Part shown: piece after piece, positions 1 through 8,755 of the stretch
Layout of the letters: every line of letters begins with the position of its first letter
Position numbering within the stretch: the first letter of the stretch is position 1
Assembly: GCF_022568815.1 (NCBI RefSeq)
Contig: NZ_JAKZHX010000004.1
Location: 306,339-370,338, forward strand
Length of the DNA: 64,000 nucleotides
Reading direction: 5' to 3'
DNA from: Undibacterium paludis
Lineage (GTDB): Bacteria > Pseudomonadota > Gammaproteobacteria > Burkholderiales > Burkholderiaceae_D
Notes under the pieces: model-generated
The model's input: the letters and a program-made list of their open reading frames with translations, nothing else
Told to the model about the DNA's origin: nothing
The model's database searches: none
Translations under genes and position numbers: made by a program

Positions 1-185
1 TTCTGTTTGATTCATTGCCTTTCATTTCCCAAGCGTAAATATATAGAGGAAAAACGCAGCAATTTCTCATCAGACGGCAGCACAAGAAAGTTTCATTATT
101 AACAAAATTTTTGAAACTGATCTCCACTGCTCAAACGGATCCGGCACCCGAATGCATCAGGTCTATCAATAAAGAGGGAACAATA

Positions 186-3074
186 ATGATATTTAAAGAA
201 AAAGTGGGCGTACAGTCAGTGCGCCTGGCGCTAAGCGTACTCGCTGGCTCCATGTTGATCGGGGGTTATGCCCACGCGCAATCTGAAGCTGCTCCACAGC
301 GTATCGAAATTACCGGCTCGAACATCAAGCGTGCTGATAAAGAAGGTACGTCCCCAATTCAAACGATCACCGCTAAAGAAATCAAGCAAAGTGGTGCAAC
401 AACGGTGCTGGAATTGTTGAAGAGCGTCCCATCCATGGGGACTGGTGGTTACAACGATACGCCGGACCAGAATGGTTTCTCCCGCGGTGTTGCAACAGCA
501 TCCCTGCGCGGCCTGGGTTCGACATCGACACTGATCCTGTTGAATGGCCGTCGCATGACACCATCGGCTTATGCCAATCCGAACAACGGTCAATCCACAC
601 TGTACGATCTGAACAGCATTCCTCTGTCCGCCATTGAAAAAGTAGAGATTTTCAAAGACGGCGCATCTGCAGTGTATGGTTCCGATGCGGTCGCCGGCGT
701 TATCAACTTCATCACCAAGCGTGACTATCAGGGTGGAGAGGTTTCCGCCAGTATCGCAGCCAATGATGACCGCGAATTCGGCCGCCAGAATGTCAATGGC
801 ACAATCGGCTTCGGTGACTACGCCAGCCAGGGCTACAACGTCCTGTTTGCAGTAGACTACCGCAAACAAAACGCTACAACCATGAAGAATGGTTCCAACG
901 ACATCAATGCACAGGCTTATGCTGACATTAACTATCGTTTGAATCCATTTAGTAGCAGCGTTTCCAACCAGGCTTTCTTCTTCAAGGAACGTTCACCTGG
1001 CTCCCTGTCCTTCTTCACGACAGGTGCAACCGTCATCAACCAGACCAATTGCGCAGACAATCGTAAAGTGACTGGCGCAGCTGTGAACAATATCGCATCT
1101 ACCAGCGTTTTGTTTGGCCGTACTTTCTGTAACTACGATCTGGATGCAGATACCGACGTACAGACCAAAGGCGATGACATCAGCTTCATGACCGTCGGCA
1201 ACCTGAAAATCAACGACAAGCTGTCCGCTTTCGGTGAATTTGCCTATAACGATTCCAAGCGTGTCTATCGCGGCTCTCCACGTTCGATCAGCGGCACATC
1301 TCCTACAACCAACTTCCTGGTTGGCGGTCTGGCGACACCTTTCCAGGCGATTTTGCCTATCGGTCATCCTGACAATCCGAATAAAGATGCGCGCTCTGCT
1401 GTTTCCTATCGCTTTGAAAACGTCAGATTCGGTACCGATCTGGACAATAAAGCGTCTCGCTTGGTCGCCGGCCTGAAAGGGACAGTTTCCAGCTGGGATT
1501 GGGAAAGTGCGGTACTGTGGAACCGTTCTGAACGTAATGAAGTTGCCCATGGCTTCCTGTATCTGCCTACCTTGCGCAAGCTGGTCACGGAAAACCGCTC
1601 ACTCGCTTCCATCGCAGCGGATCCAACCCTGAGCCCTGACCTGACCAACGTCGGCACTGCTGAAATAGCTCAATGGGACGCCAAGGCAACAACAGAATTT
1701 GGCAACCTGGGCGGCGGTGCAATCGGCTTCGCGGCAGGTGTTGAATTCCGTCAGGAAAAACTGACTATCAATCCCGATCCTATCAATGCACGTGGCGATA
1801 TCCTCGGCCTGTCGACAACAGCGATTGATGCGAAGCGCAATGTTTCTTCCGCATTCTTCGAGTTCCGTACGCCATTCCTGAAAAACTTCGAAATGGATTT
1901 CGCCGGCCGTTACGATAAATACCCAAGCATCAAGGGTAACTTCGTACCTAAAGTCGGTGCAAAATGGACAGTCGTTGACGGTCTGGCATTCCGTGGTACT
2001 TACGCTGAAGGTTTCCGTGCTCCAGCTCTGTCCCAGGTTGCAGCCGGTGGTGCGCAGTTCTTCCTGAACAATACAGTTGACCCTGTTCGTTGCCCTAACG
2101 GCGCAAATCCTGTTGCCGGTGCTGAACAGGCTGACTGCGCCAAGAGCGTATCCGGTGTCGGTGGTGCCAACCCTGACCTGAAACCAGAAAAATCCAAGAG
2201 CATCGCTTTTGGTATGATCTACTCTCCAACTGCCAACTTTGACGTCGTTGTAGATGCCTACAAACTGCGTCAAGAAGGTGAAGTGGCCCTGAGTAGCTCT
2301 ACTTACCTGCTCGAACATCCAAACAACTTCCCGGCTGATTATATCGTCCGCGATACTAATCCGCTGAATCAGTTGAAAGATGCCAACGGCAATCCTATCC
2401 CTGGTACGGGTCCATTGCTGGCAGTGAAAACACCTTGGGTTAATCAGGGTAGTACAGAAGTCAGTGGTGTGGACGTTGAGCTGAAAATGCGCAACAACCT
2501 CGGTGAAAATGGCAAATTGTCTACTTCCCTGAAATCCACTTACCTGATTTCCTATCGTCGTGCAGAATCCCCTGGCGACCTGGAAAGGAATGCTGTTGGT
2601 ACAAACGGCGGTCTGAATGACTGGACCACGTCAGTCGGCAATATTCCTCGTCTGCGTGCAACACTGCGTACTGTCTGGGAAAAGGGTCCACACACAGCAT
2701 ACGGTGCCATCAACTTTACTGACAGTGTTTCCCAGTATCGTCGTTATGACAACACGACAACCTACTCCACACCATACTGCTACTATGGCAGTGGCGTGCC
2801 AGCCGGTGTCAACGCAACCTTTGCCAATCAGCCGAATTACACCAAGTACTTCCCTGATTGCCAAATTTCAAGCTGGACCACTCTGGACGTAGGTTACAAC
2901 TACACCGGATTCAAGGATCTGACTTTGGGCATCAATATCCGCAACATCACTGATTCCAAAGCACCTTACAGTCCGACAACAACAGCAACAACTATACAGC
3001 AAGGTTACAACTCAACTTTGCATAACGACTTCGGCCGTTATTTCACAATCTCTGCAAGATATGTTTTCCGTTGA
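186..3074 (+). CDS. TonB-dependent outer-membrane receptor
   Basis: A 962-residue outer-membrane transporter that should take up a substrate using TonB energy. The N-terminus is a signal peptide ending near AHAQ. It is followed by a plug domain with the pattern SLRGLGSTSTLILLNGRRM and later the motif VEIFKDGASAVYGSDAVAGVINF, both typical of the TonB plug. The rest is beta-barrel-like, with a C-terminal aromatic strand ending YVFR. The frame is open from a TTG at 111, but the ATG at 186 has a good ribosome binding site (AAAGAGGGA, 6-7 bases upstream) and begins the signal peptide, so 186 is chosen. The next gene is a secreted S9 peptidase, so a peptide substrate is likely (inference). No TonB box can be named with certainty. 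Confidence 0.93.
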   Translation: MIFKEKVGVQSVRLALSVLAGSMLIGGYAHAQSEAAPQRIEITGSNIKRADKEGTSPIQTITAKEIKQSGATTVLELLKSVPSMGTGGYNDTPDQNGFSRGVATASLRGLGSTSTLILLNGRRMTPSAYANPNNGQSTLYDLNSIPLSAIEKVEIFKDGASAVYGSDAVAGVINFITKRDYQGGEVSASIAANDDREFGRQNVNGTIGFGDYASQGYNVLFAVDYRKQNATTMKNGSNDINAQAYADINYRLNPFSSSVSNQAFFFKERSPGSLSFFTTGATVINQTNCADNRKVTGAAVNNIASTSVLFGRTFCNYDLDADTDVQTKGDDISFMTVGNLKINDKLSAFGEFAYNDSKRVYRGSPRSISGTSPTTNFLVGGLATPFQAILPIGHPDNPNKDARSAVSYRFENVRFGTDLDNKASRLVAGLKGTVSSWDWESAVLWNRSERNEVAHGFLYLPTLRKLVTENRSLASIAADPTLSPDLTNVGTAEIAQWDAKATTEFGNLGGGAIGFAAGVEFRQEKLTINPDPINARGDILGLSTTAIDAKRNVSSAFFEFRTPFLKNFEMDFAGRYDKYPSIKGNFVPKVGAKWTVVDGLAFRGTYAEGFRAPALSQVAAGGAQFFLNNTVDPVRCPNGANPVAGAEQADCAKSVSGVGGANPDLKPEKSKSIAFGMIYSPTANFDVVVDAYKLRQEGEVALSSSTYLLEHPNNFPADYIVRDTNPLNQLKDANGNPIPGTGPLLAVKTPWVNQGSTEVSGVDVELKMRNNLGENGKLSTSLKSTYLISYRRAESPGDLERNAVGTNGGLNDWTTSVGNIPRLRATLRTVWEKGPHTAYGAINFTDSVSQYRRYDNTTTYSTPYCYYGSGVPAGVNATFANQPNYTKYFPDCQISSWTTLDVGYNYTGFKDLTLGINIRNITDSKAPYSPTTTATTIQQGYNSTLHNDFGRYFTISARYVFR

Positions 3075-3094
3075 TCGGTTGACGTAGTAAAACG

Positions 3095-3128
3095 AATAAA
3101 CGCCTCGTAACCCGGGGCGTTTATTTTT
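3095..3128 (+). terminator. Rho-independent terminator after the TonB receptor
   Basis: A perfect 10-bp inverted repeat, AATAAACGCC at 3095-3104 and GGCGTTTATT at 3116-3125, is followed by T-rich sequence. It lies 20 bases after the receptor stop, so the receptor and the peptidase may be separately transcribed. Confidence 0.8.
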
Positions 3129-3169
3129 AGTACTTCTTATTATCAAAGATAAATCACATAGGACAAAGA

Positions 3170-5152
3170 ATGAAACAGGTGCTCACCGTTATGTGCAGGC
3201 AACTTTCAGTTTGCACAGCTATAGCCTTCATCCTTGCGCTGCCAGCCCATGCACAGGTACCGGTAAAAGAAAAAATCCCGGTCGAAAATTTCTTCAAGAA
3301 TCAGCAAATTGAAAAAGTGCAGGTATCACCAGATGGCAAAACCATTGCCATGCTGGCTAAAGGTAAAAATGACCGCGTAGTCCTGTCAGTCATGGATACG
3401 GCGACAATGACACCGAAAATCCTGGCAGGCTACGAAAAAACGGATGTCAATGATTTCCATTGGGTGAACTCCCAGCGGCTGGTTTTCAGCACTTGGGATA
3501 ATAACGCGGGACAAGACGAATTCCGCAATGGAAATGGCCTGTTCGCCATCAATCTCGATAGCAGCCAGTTTCGACAACTCGTCGGTGGCCCCGGTGCCTC
3601 CAACACACGCGTCCTGTCTTACGGACATCGCTACCTTAGCACTGTCAATACCGCAAGCTCAAATGAAATCTATGTCACCCGCAGGACTGGTACCCGTAAA
3701 AACCCCACTGCCTCACTCATCAAGCTAGACACACTCACAGGCCAAAGCGAAACCATTCCCACGCCACCAAATGCGATTGGGTTTATGACTGACAAGAATG
3801 GATTGCTTCGCGTGGCTCTCACCAATGTAGATAATCTGTCAGGCGTTGATTATAAAGATGAAAAAACTCAGCAATGGCGCACCCTGATCAGTTATGACAA
3901 AACAAAAGAAGACGGTTTTTCACCGCAGTTCATTTCACCCGATGGGCAACTCTACGTTACGGCTCATCAGGGCCAGGATACAACCGCAGTCTATCGTTAC
4001 GATCTTGAGAAAAACAAAATCGACGACACGCCTATCGTGTCCACAAAGGGTTTTGATTTCAATGGAAATTTCTTTTTCAACAAAAAACTCAATAAACTGC
4101 TGGGAGTGAGTTTTGAAACCGATGCACCAGGTGTTTTGTGGCTGGATGACAAATTAAAGGCGTTGCAGGCAAAAATAGACAAGGCGCTTCCTAACACCAT
4201 CAATAGTCTGTCTATCGCAACAGATGCGGATACTCAGCTGGCTGTCGTCTTCTCCCGTTCCGACACGCACCCTGGCTCTTATTACATCTACAATACGCAA
4301 ACAGACCAGTTCACTGCCATAGGTGACCGTAGTCCTGAAATCCAGGCCAAGGATATGTCCTATAAAGACTTTGTTAAAGTCAAAGCCAGGGATGGCCTGG
4401 AAATCCCGACATACGTCACGATTCCCCGTAACAGCACAGGCAAAAATCTGCCCATGGTAGTCATGGTGCATGGCGGCCCGTATGTTAGGGGCGGCCACTG
4501 GAACTGGAATAGAGAAACACAGTTCCTGGCCTCACGTGGCTACGTCGTCATCGAACCAGATTTTCGCGGCAGCGAAGGATATGGCAAGACATTGCACAAG
4601 GCAGGCTGGAAACAATGGGGACTCGCCATGCAGGACGACGTTACTGACGTCACCAAATGGGCCATTGAAAAAGGCTATGCCGATCCAAAACGTATCTGCA
4701 TCGCTGGTGCAAGTTATGGCGGGTACGCTGTGTTGATGGGGCTGATCAAGGAACCGGATATGTACCGCTGCGGTATCAGCTGGGTTGGCGTGACTGACAT
4801 CAACCTCTTGTATGACGTTAGCTGGAGTGATACCGCAGGCAGCACCTGGGCGCGTTATGGTATGCCGGTATTGATAGGTGATCAGGAAAAAGATGCGGCC
4901 CAGTTGAAAGCAACCTCACCGGTGGAACAGGCAAATAGATTAACCAGACCGCTGATCCTTGCTTATGGCGTCGAAGACGTCCGTGTACCATTAGTACATG
5001 GTGAGCGCTTCAAAAAAGCAGTGCCCGCTACGACCAAAGTGGAGTGGATCACTTATACAGGTGAAGGCCATGGTTGGCGTCAACTCAAAAACAATGTTGA
5101 CTTCTGGACCAGGGTAGAAAAATTCCTGGAAGAAAATACAGCAGTAAAATAG
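3170..5152 (+). CDS. Secreted S9 family prolyl oligopeptidase/dipeptidyl peptidase
   Basis: A 660-residue serine peptidase of the alpha/beta-hydrolase S9 family. The signal peptide ends around ALPAHAQ (residues 26-29). A WD40-like beta-propeller half covers roughly residues 40-390 and the hydrolase domain roughly 400-655. The catalytic triad is readable: Ser515 in GASYGGY, Asp603 in GVEDVRVP and His634 in GEGHGW. The ATG at 3170 has AGGACA just upstream. The length fits the acylaminoacyl-peptidase/DPP-like group. It follows the TonB receptor by 95 bases with a terminator between. Together they suggest periplasmic trimming of imported oligopeptides (inference). Confidence 0.93.
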   Translation: MKQVLTVMCRQLSVCTAIAFILALPAHAQVPVKEKIPVENFFKNQQIEKVQVSPDGKTIAMLAKGKNDRVVLSVMDTATMTPKILAGYEKTDVNDFHWVNSQRLVFSTWDNNAGQDEFRNGNGLFAINLDSSQFRQLVGGPGASNTRVLSYGHRYLSTVNTASSNEIYVTRRTGTRKNPTASLIKLDTLTGQSETIPTPPNAIGFMTDKNGLLRVALTNVDNLSGVDYKDEKTQQWRTLISYDKTKEDGFSPQFISPDGQLYVTAHQGQDTTAVYRYDLEKNKIDDTPIVSTKGFDFNGNFFFNKKLNKLLGVSFETDAPGVLWLDDKLKALQAKIDKALPNTINSLSIATDADTQLAVVFSRSDTHPGSYYIYNTQTDQFTAIGDRSPEIQAKDMSYKDFVKVKARDGLEIPTYVTIPRNSTGKNLPMVVMVHGGPYVRGGHWNWNRETQFLASRGYVVIEPDFRGSEGYGKTLHKAGWKQWGLAMQDDVTDVTKWAIEKGYADPKRICIAGASYGGYAVLMGLIKEPDMYRCGISWVGVTDINLLYDVSWSDTAGSTWARYGMPVLIGDQEKDAAQLKATSPVEQANRLTRPLILAYGVEDVRVPLVHGERFKKAVPATTKVEWITYTGEGHGWRQLKNNVDFWTRVEKFLEENTAVK

Positions 5153-5171
5153 GTCTACATATCTGCATTGG

Positions 5172-5205
5172 AAATCCACACCGTCAGACCGGTGTGGATT
5201 TTTTT
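5172..5205 (+). terminator. Rho-independent terminator after the S9 peptidase
   Basis: A perfect 12-bp stem, AAATCCACACCG at 5172-5183 and CGGTGTGGATTT at 5190-5201, is followed by an uninterrupted T run. It separates the rightward peptidase from the leftward xerD. Confidence 0.9.
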
Positions 5206-5216
5206 ATCCAGACAAC

Positions 5217-6149
5217 TTAACCACGCGGATGATGCATGGCATGTAATTTCTTCAGGCGCTCCCGCGCCACATGTGTGTAGATTTGCGTAGTGGAAATATC
5301 AGCATGGCCAAGCAGCAACTGCACGACCCGCAAGTCAGCGCCATGATTGAGCAGATGCGTGGCAAACGCGTGGCGCAAGGTATGCGGTGACAAGGATGTG
5401 GTGATATTGGCCTGCATTGCATATTTTTTTATCAATATCCAAAACATCTGTCTGGTCATGGCGCCGCCACGGGCGGTAACAAACAGCGCATCGTCTATTT
5501 GCCCATTCAATATTGCTGGCCTGCCCTCGCGCAGATAGCGCTCCAGCCAGCCACGTGCTACTTCGCCAAACGGTACCAGCCTGGTTTTGTCGCCTTTGCC
5601 AGTGATACGCAATACCCCCTCGTTGAGTCCTACTTCAATAGAACGCAGCCCCACCAGTTCACTGACTCGCAAGCCGCAGGCATATAAAAGTTCCAGCATG
5701 GTCTTATCGCGCAAACCCAGCGGCTCGGTATCATCGGGGGCCTGTAGCAAGGCAACAACCTGGTCTTCACTCAAACTTTTAGGCAAGCGCAATGCCTGCT
5801 TGGCCGCACGCAGTTTGGTACAGGGATTCTGCCCAATCAGGTTCTGGCGAAATGCCAGCAAATAGAAACGCTTGAGCACACTCATGCGCCGATTGGCTGA
5901 ACTGGCTTTCGAGCTCGCATGTTTCTCTGCGATATAATTAGCAATTTCCACATGGCCAACTTGATACAGGTGCTTTCCCTGCCCCTGATGCAACCATTGC
6001 GCAAACAGGCGCATATCGCGACGATAGGCCTCTATGGTGTTCCTGGCCAAGCCGTCTTCCAGCCATAAGGCATCACAAAACTGGTCTATCTGTGCTGTGA
6101 CATGGTCTGGCAAAACGACTGGTATTTCCTGATTTTTTCTTACTTCCAC
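5217..6149 (-). CDS. xerD: Site-specific tyrosine recombinase XerD
   Basis: A 310-residue tyrosine recombinase that resolves chromosome dimers at dif with XerC. The N-terminal SAM-like core-binding domain covers about residues 15-100 and the catalytic domain about 120-300. All six catalytic positions can be read: Arg161 (GLRVSELVGL), Lys185 (TGKGDKTRL), His256 and Arg259 (SPHTLRHAFATHLL), His282 (LLGHADISTTQ) and Tyr291 (IYTHV). The length and the LLGHADISTTQIYTHVARERL tail are typical of XerD rather than of a phage integrase. Its start overlaps the upstream alkyltransferase gene by 10 bases, so the two are probably co-transcribed. XerC cannot be fully excluded, but the motif wording favours XerD. 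Confidence 0.93.
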   Translation of the reverse strand: MEVRKNQEIPVVLPDHVTAQIDQFCDALWLEDGLARNTIEAYRRDMRLFAQWLHQGQGKHLYQVGHVEIANYIAEKHASSKASSANRRMSVLKRFYLLAFRQNLIGQNPCTKLRAAKQALRLPKSLSEDQVVALLQAPDDTEPLGLRDKTMLELLYACGLRVSELVGLRSIEVGLNEGVLRITGKGDKTRLVPFGEVARGWLERYLREGRPAILNGQIDDALFVTARGGAMTRQMFWILIKKYAMQANITTSLSPHTLRHAFATHLLNHGADLRVVQLLLGHADISTTQIYTHVARERLKKLHAMHHPRG

Positions 6150-6673
6150 ATGCTTTCCTGGGTGAAACCCGCCACACCTTCATGTGTCAGCAGCCAGCGT
6201 TTAACGCCCAGCTGGAATCCTGTCTCATCATCATTATGTGCAAAACCACCCAAGCCGCCAGCCGCCGTCACGCGGTGGCAAGGTATGATCAAGGGATACC
6301 AGTTGGCGCCGCAGGCCTGGCCAACTGCCCGTGGCGCAGAACGTATGTGTTTGGCAATTTGCCCGTAGGTAAGTACCTGACCACGCGGTATGGATGAAAT
6401 TGCCTGCCAGACCTTACCCTGGAATGCCGTGCCCGCTGCTTTCAAGGGCAAATCAAATTGAAAATCGGGATCCTGGAGGTAAGCTTCTATCTGCCTGACC
6501 ACTTTTTCAGTGAGCTTGTCAGCAGGCGCTTTCTCCTGGAAGCGTGGCGGCAAATACACCAGTTCACTGACTTGCTGGTCTTCGCAACGTATGCCGACAG
6601 CACCAAAAGGAGCCTCAACAACTGCAGAGAAGAAACCAGCCTCTTTTGATACATGAGATTCTTTGTACAGCAT
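6140..6673 (-). CDS. ogt: Methylated-DNA-[protein]-cysteine S-methyltransferase
   Basis: A 177-residue suicide DNA-repair protein that moves methyl groups from O6-methylguanine to its own cysteine. The acceptor is Cys132 in IIPCHRVTAAGG, and the preceding GTAFQGKVWQ and RAVGQACGANWYP segments form the usual DNA-binding part. Length and the absence of an AraC half point to Ogt rather than Ada. The frame is open upstream to 6709, but that stretch lies inside a terminator hairpin. The ATG at 6673 has AAAGGAA seven bases upstream and is chosen. It runs into xerD with a 10-base overlap. Confidence 0.9.
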   Translation of the reverse strand: MLYKESHVSKEAGFFSAVVEAPFGAVGIRCEDQQVSELVYLPPRFQEKAPADKLTEKVVRQIEAYLQDPDFQFDLPLKAAGTAFQGKVWQAISSIPRGQVLTYGQIAKHIRSAPRAVGQACGANWYPLIIPCHRVTAAGGLGGFAHNDDETGFQLGVKRWLLTHEGVAGFTQESMWK

Positions 6674-6693
6674 GGATTTCCTTTGGACAAAAG

Positions 6694-6722
6694 AAAAAAG
6701 GCGCATCATCTGATGCGCCTTT
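6694..6722 (-). terminator. Strong hairpin with T run just upstream of ogt
   Basis: A 12-bp perfect stem, AAAGGCGCATCA at 6697-6708 and TGATGCGCCTTT at 6711-6722, is followed on the minus strand by six T. It sits 20 bases before the ogt start. It must therefore end a leftward transcript that begins upstream, or act as an attenuator of ogt. On the plus strand the tail is weaker. Confidence 0.8.
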
Positions 6723-6907
6723 AAAACATCTTTCGCGTTTTCGGCTGTTTAGCGCATGTGATTTTTTTAATTTATCACATTCACTCAGCTTGTAGTAAAA
6801 ACGCGCGTCTCCTCAGTGTGTACGGTATTGTTACCGTTATTTTGCACTACCGCCTTATAAACCTATGTGCTTTTTCTTCTTATTTTTATCTTGCAGAAAT
6901 CTGAACT
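6694..6907 (-). ncRNA. Candidate small RNA or structured leader of ogt
   Basis: The segment between the promoter at 6914-6942 and the terminator at 6694-6722 would be a leftward transcript of about 210 nt. It has no convincing open frame. It contains two further small hairpins on the minus strand: ACGGTA/TACCGT near 6820-6838 and ATGTGAT/ATCACAT near 6757-6782. This is the layout of a free-standing sRNA with read-through into ogt, or of an attenuated leader. It does not match 6S, tmRNA or RNase P patterns that I can recall. The identity is inferred from layout only. Confidence 0.4.
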
Positions 6908-6913
6908 GCCGTG

Positions 6914-6942
6914 AATATAGCATGACAAGTTTTCGCTTTCAA
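6914..6942 (-). promoter_or_regulatory. Sigma-70-type promoter, leftward
   Basis: On the minus strand, TTGAAA (6937-6942) and TATATT (6914-6919) are separated by exactly 17 bases. The start of transcription should fall near 6907. No annotated gene lies between it and the hairpin before ogt. Confidence 0.55.
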
Positions 6943-7038
6943 AACAAAAATGACACAAAACAGTGCATTGTTGCAGATATGTGAAAAACGATCATAAACC
7001 TAAAAAATGTGCTAGGCAATACCAATTTAAATTCTGCC

Positions 7039-7081
7039 AAAATAAAAATTGCCGTATTTCCTTGTGGGAAATGCGGCAATT
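7039..7081 (-). terminator. Strong hairpin terminator, best fit leftward
   Basis: A 15-bp stem with one G-T pair, AATTGCCGTATTTCC at 7047-7061 and GGAAATGCGGCAATT at 7067-7081, has a 5-base loop. It is followed on the minus strand by TTTTTATTTT. No leftward gene is evident between it and the dctP terminator at 7430, so its cognate transcript is unknown. On the plus strand the tail (ACTTTTAAA) is poorer. Confidence 0.65.
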
Positions 7082-7192
7082 ACTTTTAAACTTTGGCGAA
7101 TCAATTTCGTTTAGCTTATTGGCAATCCAAATTGACAAGTAAGTAATGATTTATTTTACATCCCCACCGCCCCTTGGAGGAGAGCGCTTGTC

Positions 7193-7354
7193 ATGACCAA
7201 ACAAGGCCAAGCAGCTATAGAACTACATGCAATCCCCATTTTGGTGCTTGTAAAAAACAAATATCAACACAGAGAATCATTCCATGTTCTGGAAACCTTT
7301 TGCCGATCAGGTAAAACGCTTACATTTACATATATCGATATCGTGCGACCATGA
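7193..7354 (+). CDS. Possible small protein, 53 aa, unrecognised
   Basis: A short open frame beginning MTKQGQAAIELHA and ending YIDIVRP. The ATG is preceded by GGAGGAG at 7176-7182, 10 bases upstream, an unusually good ribosome binding site for an otherwise empty region. There is no signal peptide, no clear membrane segment and no motif I recognise. It lies alone in an AT-rich gap between two terminators. It could be chance; composition is not strongly protein-like. Confidence 0.25.
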   Translation: MTKQGQAAIELHAIPILVLVKNKYQHRESFHVLETFCRSGKTLTFTYIDIVRP

Positions 7355-7429
7355 TCTTTGTAGGGCAGAATTTGAGCCCAAAACCGCAATGATCAGGAAC
7401 TGGCATGAGCAGTTTCATTTGTAAATGTG

Positions 7430-7470
7430 CAATAAAAAGCCACCTTGACTGCGTCACGATGGCTTTTTAT
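7430..7470 (-). terminator. Terminator of dctP
   Basis: AAAAAGCCACC at 7434-7444 pairs with GATGGCTTTTT at 7458-7468 (one wobble), with an inner GTGAC/GTCA extension. It lies just after the dctP stop and is followed on the minus strand by TTTTTATTG. Confidence 0.75.
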
Positions 7471-7480
7471 TTTCACAAAA

Positions 7481-8485
7481 TTACTTGAAGCCCAGTTTGG
7501 CCGCTTCCTTGTTGACATTGGCAATAAGGTCTTTGCCAATGCGACCTTCCATCTCTTTTTGCACAGGCAAAAGTGCTTTGCGCCATTCAGCCTTTTCCTT
7601 GTCCGTCAGCACATAGACCGTGGTCTTGCCGGATTTTTTCACGGCTTCCAGGGCATTGTCATTTTCTTGCTGCGCGATGGCGTTGGCATATTTGGTTGCT
7701 GCTTTCATCGCCTCATCGAGTTGAGCGCGGATATCCGCCGGCAAGCCATCCCAGAATTTCTTGTTGACGATGACTGCATAGCCTAAGTAACCGTGATTAG
7801 TAACAGTTACATGCTTTTGCACTTCATGCATTTTTTGTGTGTACAGATTGCTTGGCGGATTTTCTGTCCCGTCGACAACACCGGTCTGCAAGGCTTGATA
7901 GACTTCAGAGAACGCCAGTACCTGAGGATTGGCGCCCAGTGCGCGCATCTGGGCATCCAGTACCTTGGATGACTGTATGCGCAATTTTTGCCCCTTCACG
8001 TCCGCGGGCAAGTGCATGGGCTTATTGGCGGACATGACCTTGAAGCCATTATCCCAAAAACCCAGGCCGGTAATACCCTTGGGTTCCAGCTTTTTCATGA
8101 GGTCTTTGCCTATCTGGCCTTCAGTCACTGCATACAGCACATCTTTAGACGGGAAAATATAAGGCAGGTCGAAGACTTCAAATTCCTTGACACCCAGGGG
8201 GCCAAACTTGGCCAGCGAAGGCGCCAGCATCTGTACTGCGCCCAATTGCAGTGCCTCCAGTTCTTCCTTGTCTTTATACAAGGTGCTGTTGGCATACACT
8301 TCAACCTTGACGCGGCCTTTGGTGGCTTTTTCGGCCAGTTCCTTGAAACGCTCGGCAGCCTTGCCTTTAGGTGTATCGTTGGAAACCACATGACTGAATT
8401 TGATGACGATAGGCGTCTGCGCAAAAGCAGCACCACTGACAAGTGAAGCAGCCAGCAGGGAAAACAGCATTGACTTCAATTTCAT
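7481..8485 (-). CDS. dctP: TRAP transporter substrate-binding protein, DctP family
   Basis: A 334-residue periplasmic solute receptor for a tripartite ATP-independent transporter, probably for C4-dicarboxylates. The signal peptide ends at GAAFA, before QTPIVIKFSHVV, the usual mature start of DctP. Family signatures include KGKAAERFKELAEKATKGRV, the substrate-contact region KLRIQSSKVLDAQMRALGANP, and QTGVVDGTENPPSNLYTQ. The frame is open to 8617, but ATG 8485 has GGAGA upstream and starts the signal peptide. It is divergent from dctQ and dctM across 585 bases, unlike the common single dctPQM operon. Confidence 0.93.
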   Translation of the reverse strand: MKLKSMLFSLLAASLVSGAAFAQTPIVIKFSHVVSNDTPKGKAAERFKELAEKATKGRVKVEVYANSTLYKDKEELEALQLGAVQMLAPSLAKFGPLGVKEFEVFDLPYIFPSKDVLYAVTEGQIGKDLMKKLEPKGITGLGFWDNGFKVMSANKPMHLPADVKGQKLRIQSSKVLDAQMRALGANPQVLAFSEVYQALQTGVVDGTENPPSNLYTQKMHEVQKHVTVTNHGYLGYAVIVNKKFWDGLPADIRAQLDEAMKAATKYANAIAQQENDNALEAVKKSGKTTVYVLTDKEKAEWRKALLPVQKEMEGRIGKDLIANVNKEAAKLGFK

Positions 8486-8505
8486 ATTTAGTCTCCGGAC
8501 GTTTT

Positions 8506-8521
8506 TGTGGATTGTTGCACA
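8506..8521. promoter_or_regulatory. Imperfect TGTGG-N6-GCACA site in the dct control region
   Basis: TGTGG at 8506-8510 and GCACA at 8517-8521 sit about 20 bases before dctP. They resemble the two perfect palindromes further upstream but are degenerate and have a longer centre, so this is a weak call. Confidence 0.25.
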
Positions 8522-8552
8522 AATTATTGCAATGCCAGCATTATCTGCCAAC

Positions 8553-8566
8553 TGTGGAAAACCACA
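8553..8566. promoter_or_regulatory. Palindromic operator candidate TGTGGAAAACCACA (copy 1)
   Basis: TGTGG and CCACA arms around AAAA, 68 bases upstream of dctP. An identical 14-mer occurs 203 bases away in the same divergent region. It is probably the binding site of the response regulator encoded at 13299-13889 (inference). Confidence 0.5.
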
Positions 8567-8755
8567 AGCCCTGCCAATCTTGTGCAGAAACGCCACGTAC
8601 ACGCTCAACAAGCCCAAAATCTTACTATACTTGCACTCATCTTATTCCTGGACTCGGGCGCGGCATGCCGAAACTGTCAGATGCAGAACAAGGACATGTT
8701 CGGTTACACCAAAGCACGCGGGATTTGCTGTTTCAAGATGAACTGGATAACACGA

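Noticed and set aside
231..869. A 212-codon minus-strand frame inside the TonB receptor
   Set aside because: It lies wholly inside a clearly coding gene with normal motifs. Reverse-frame shadow, like many others in the window.
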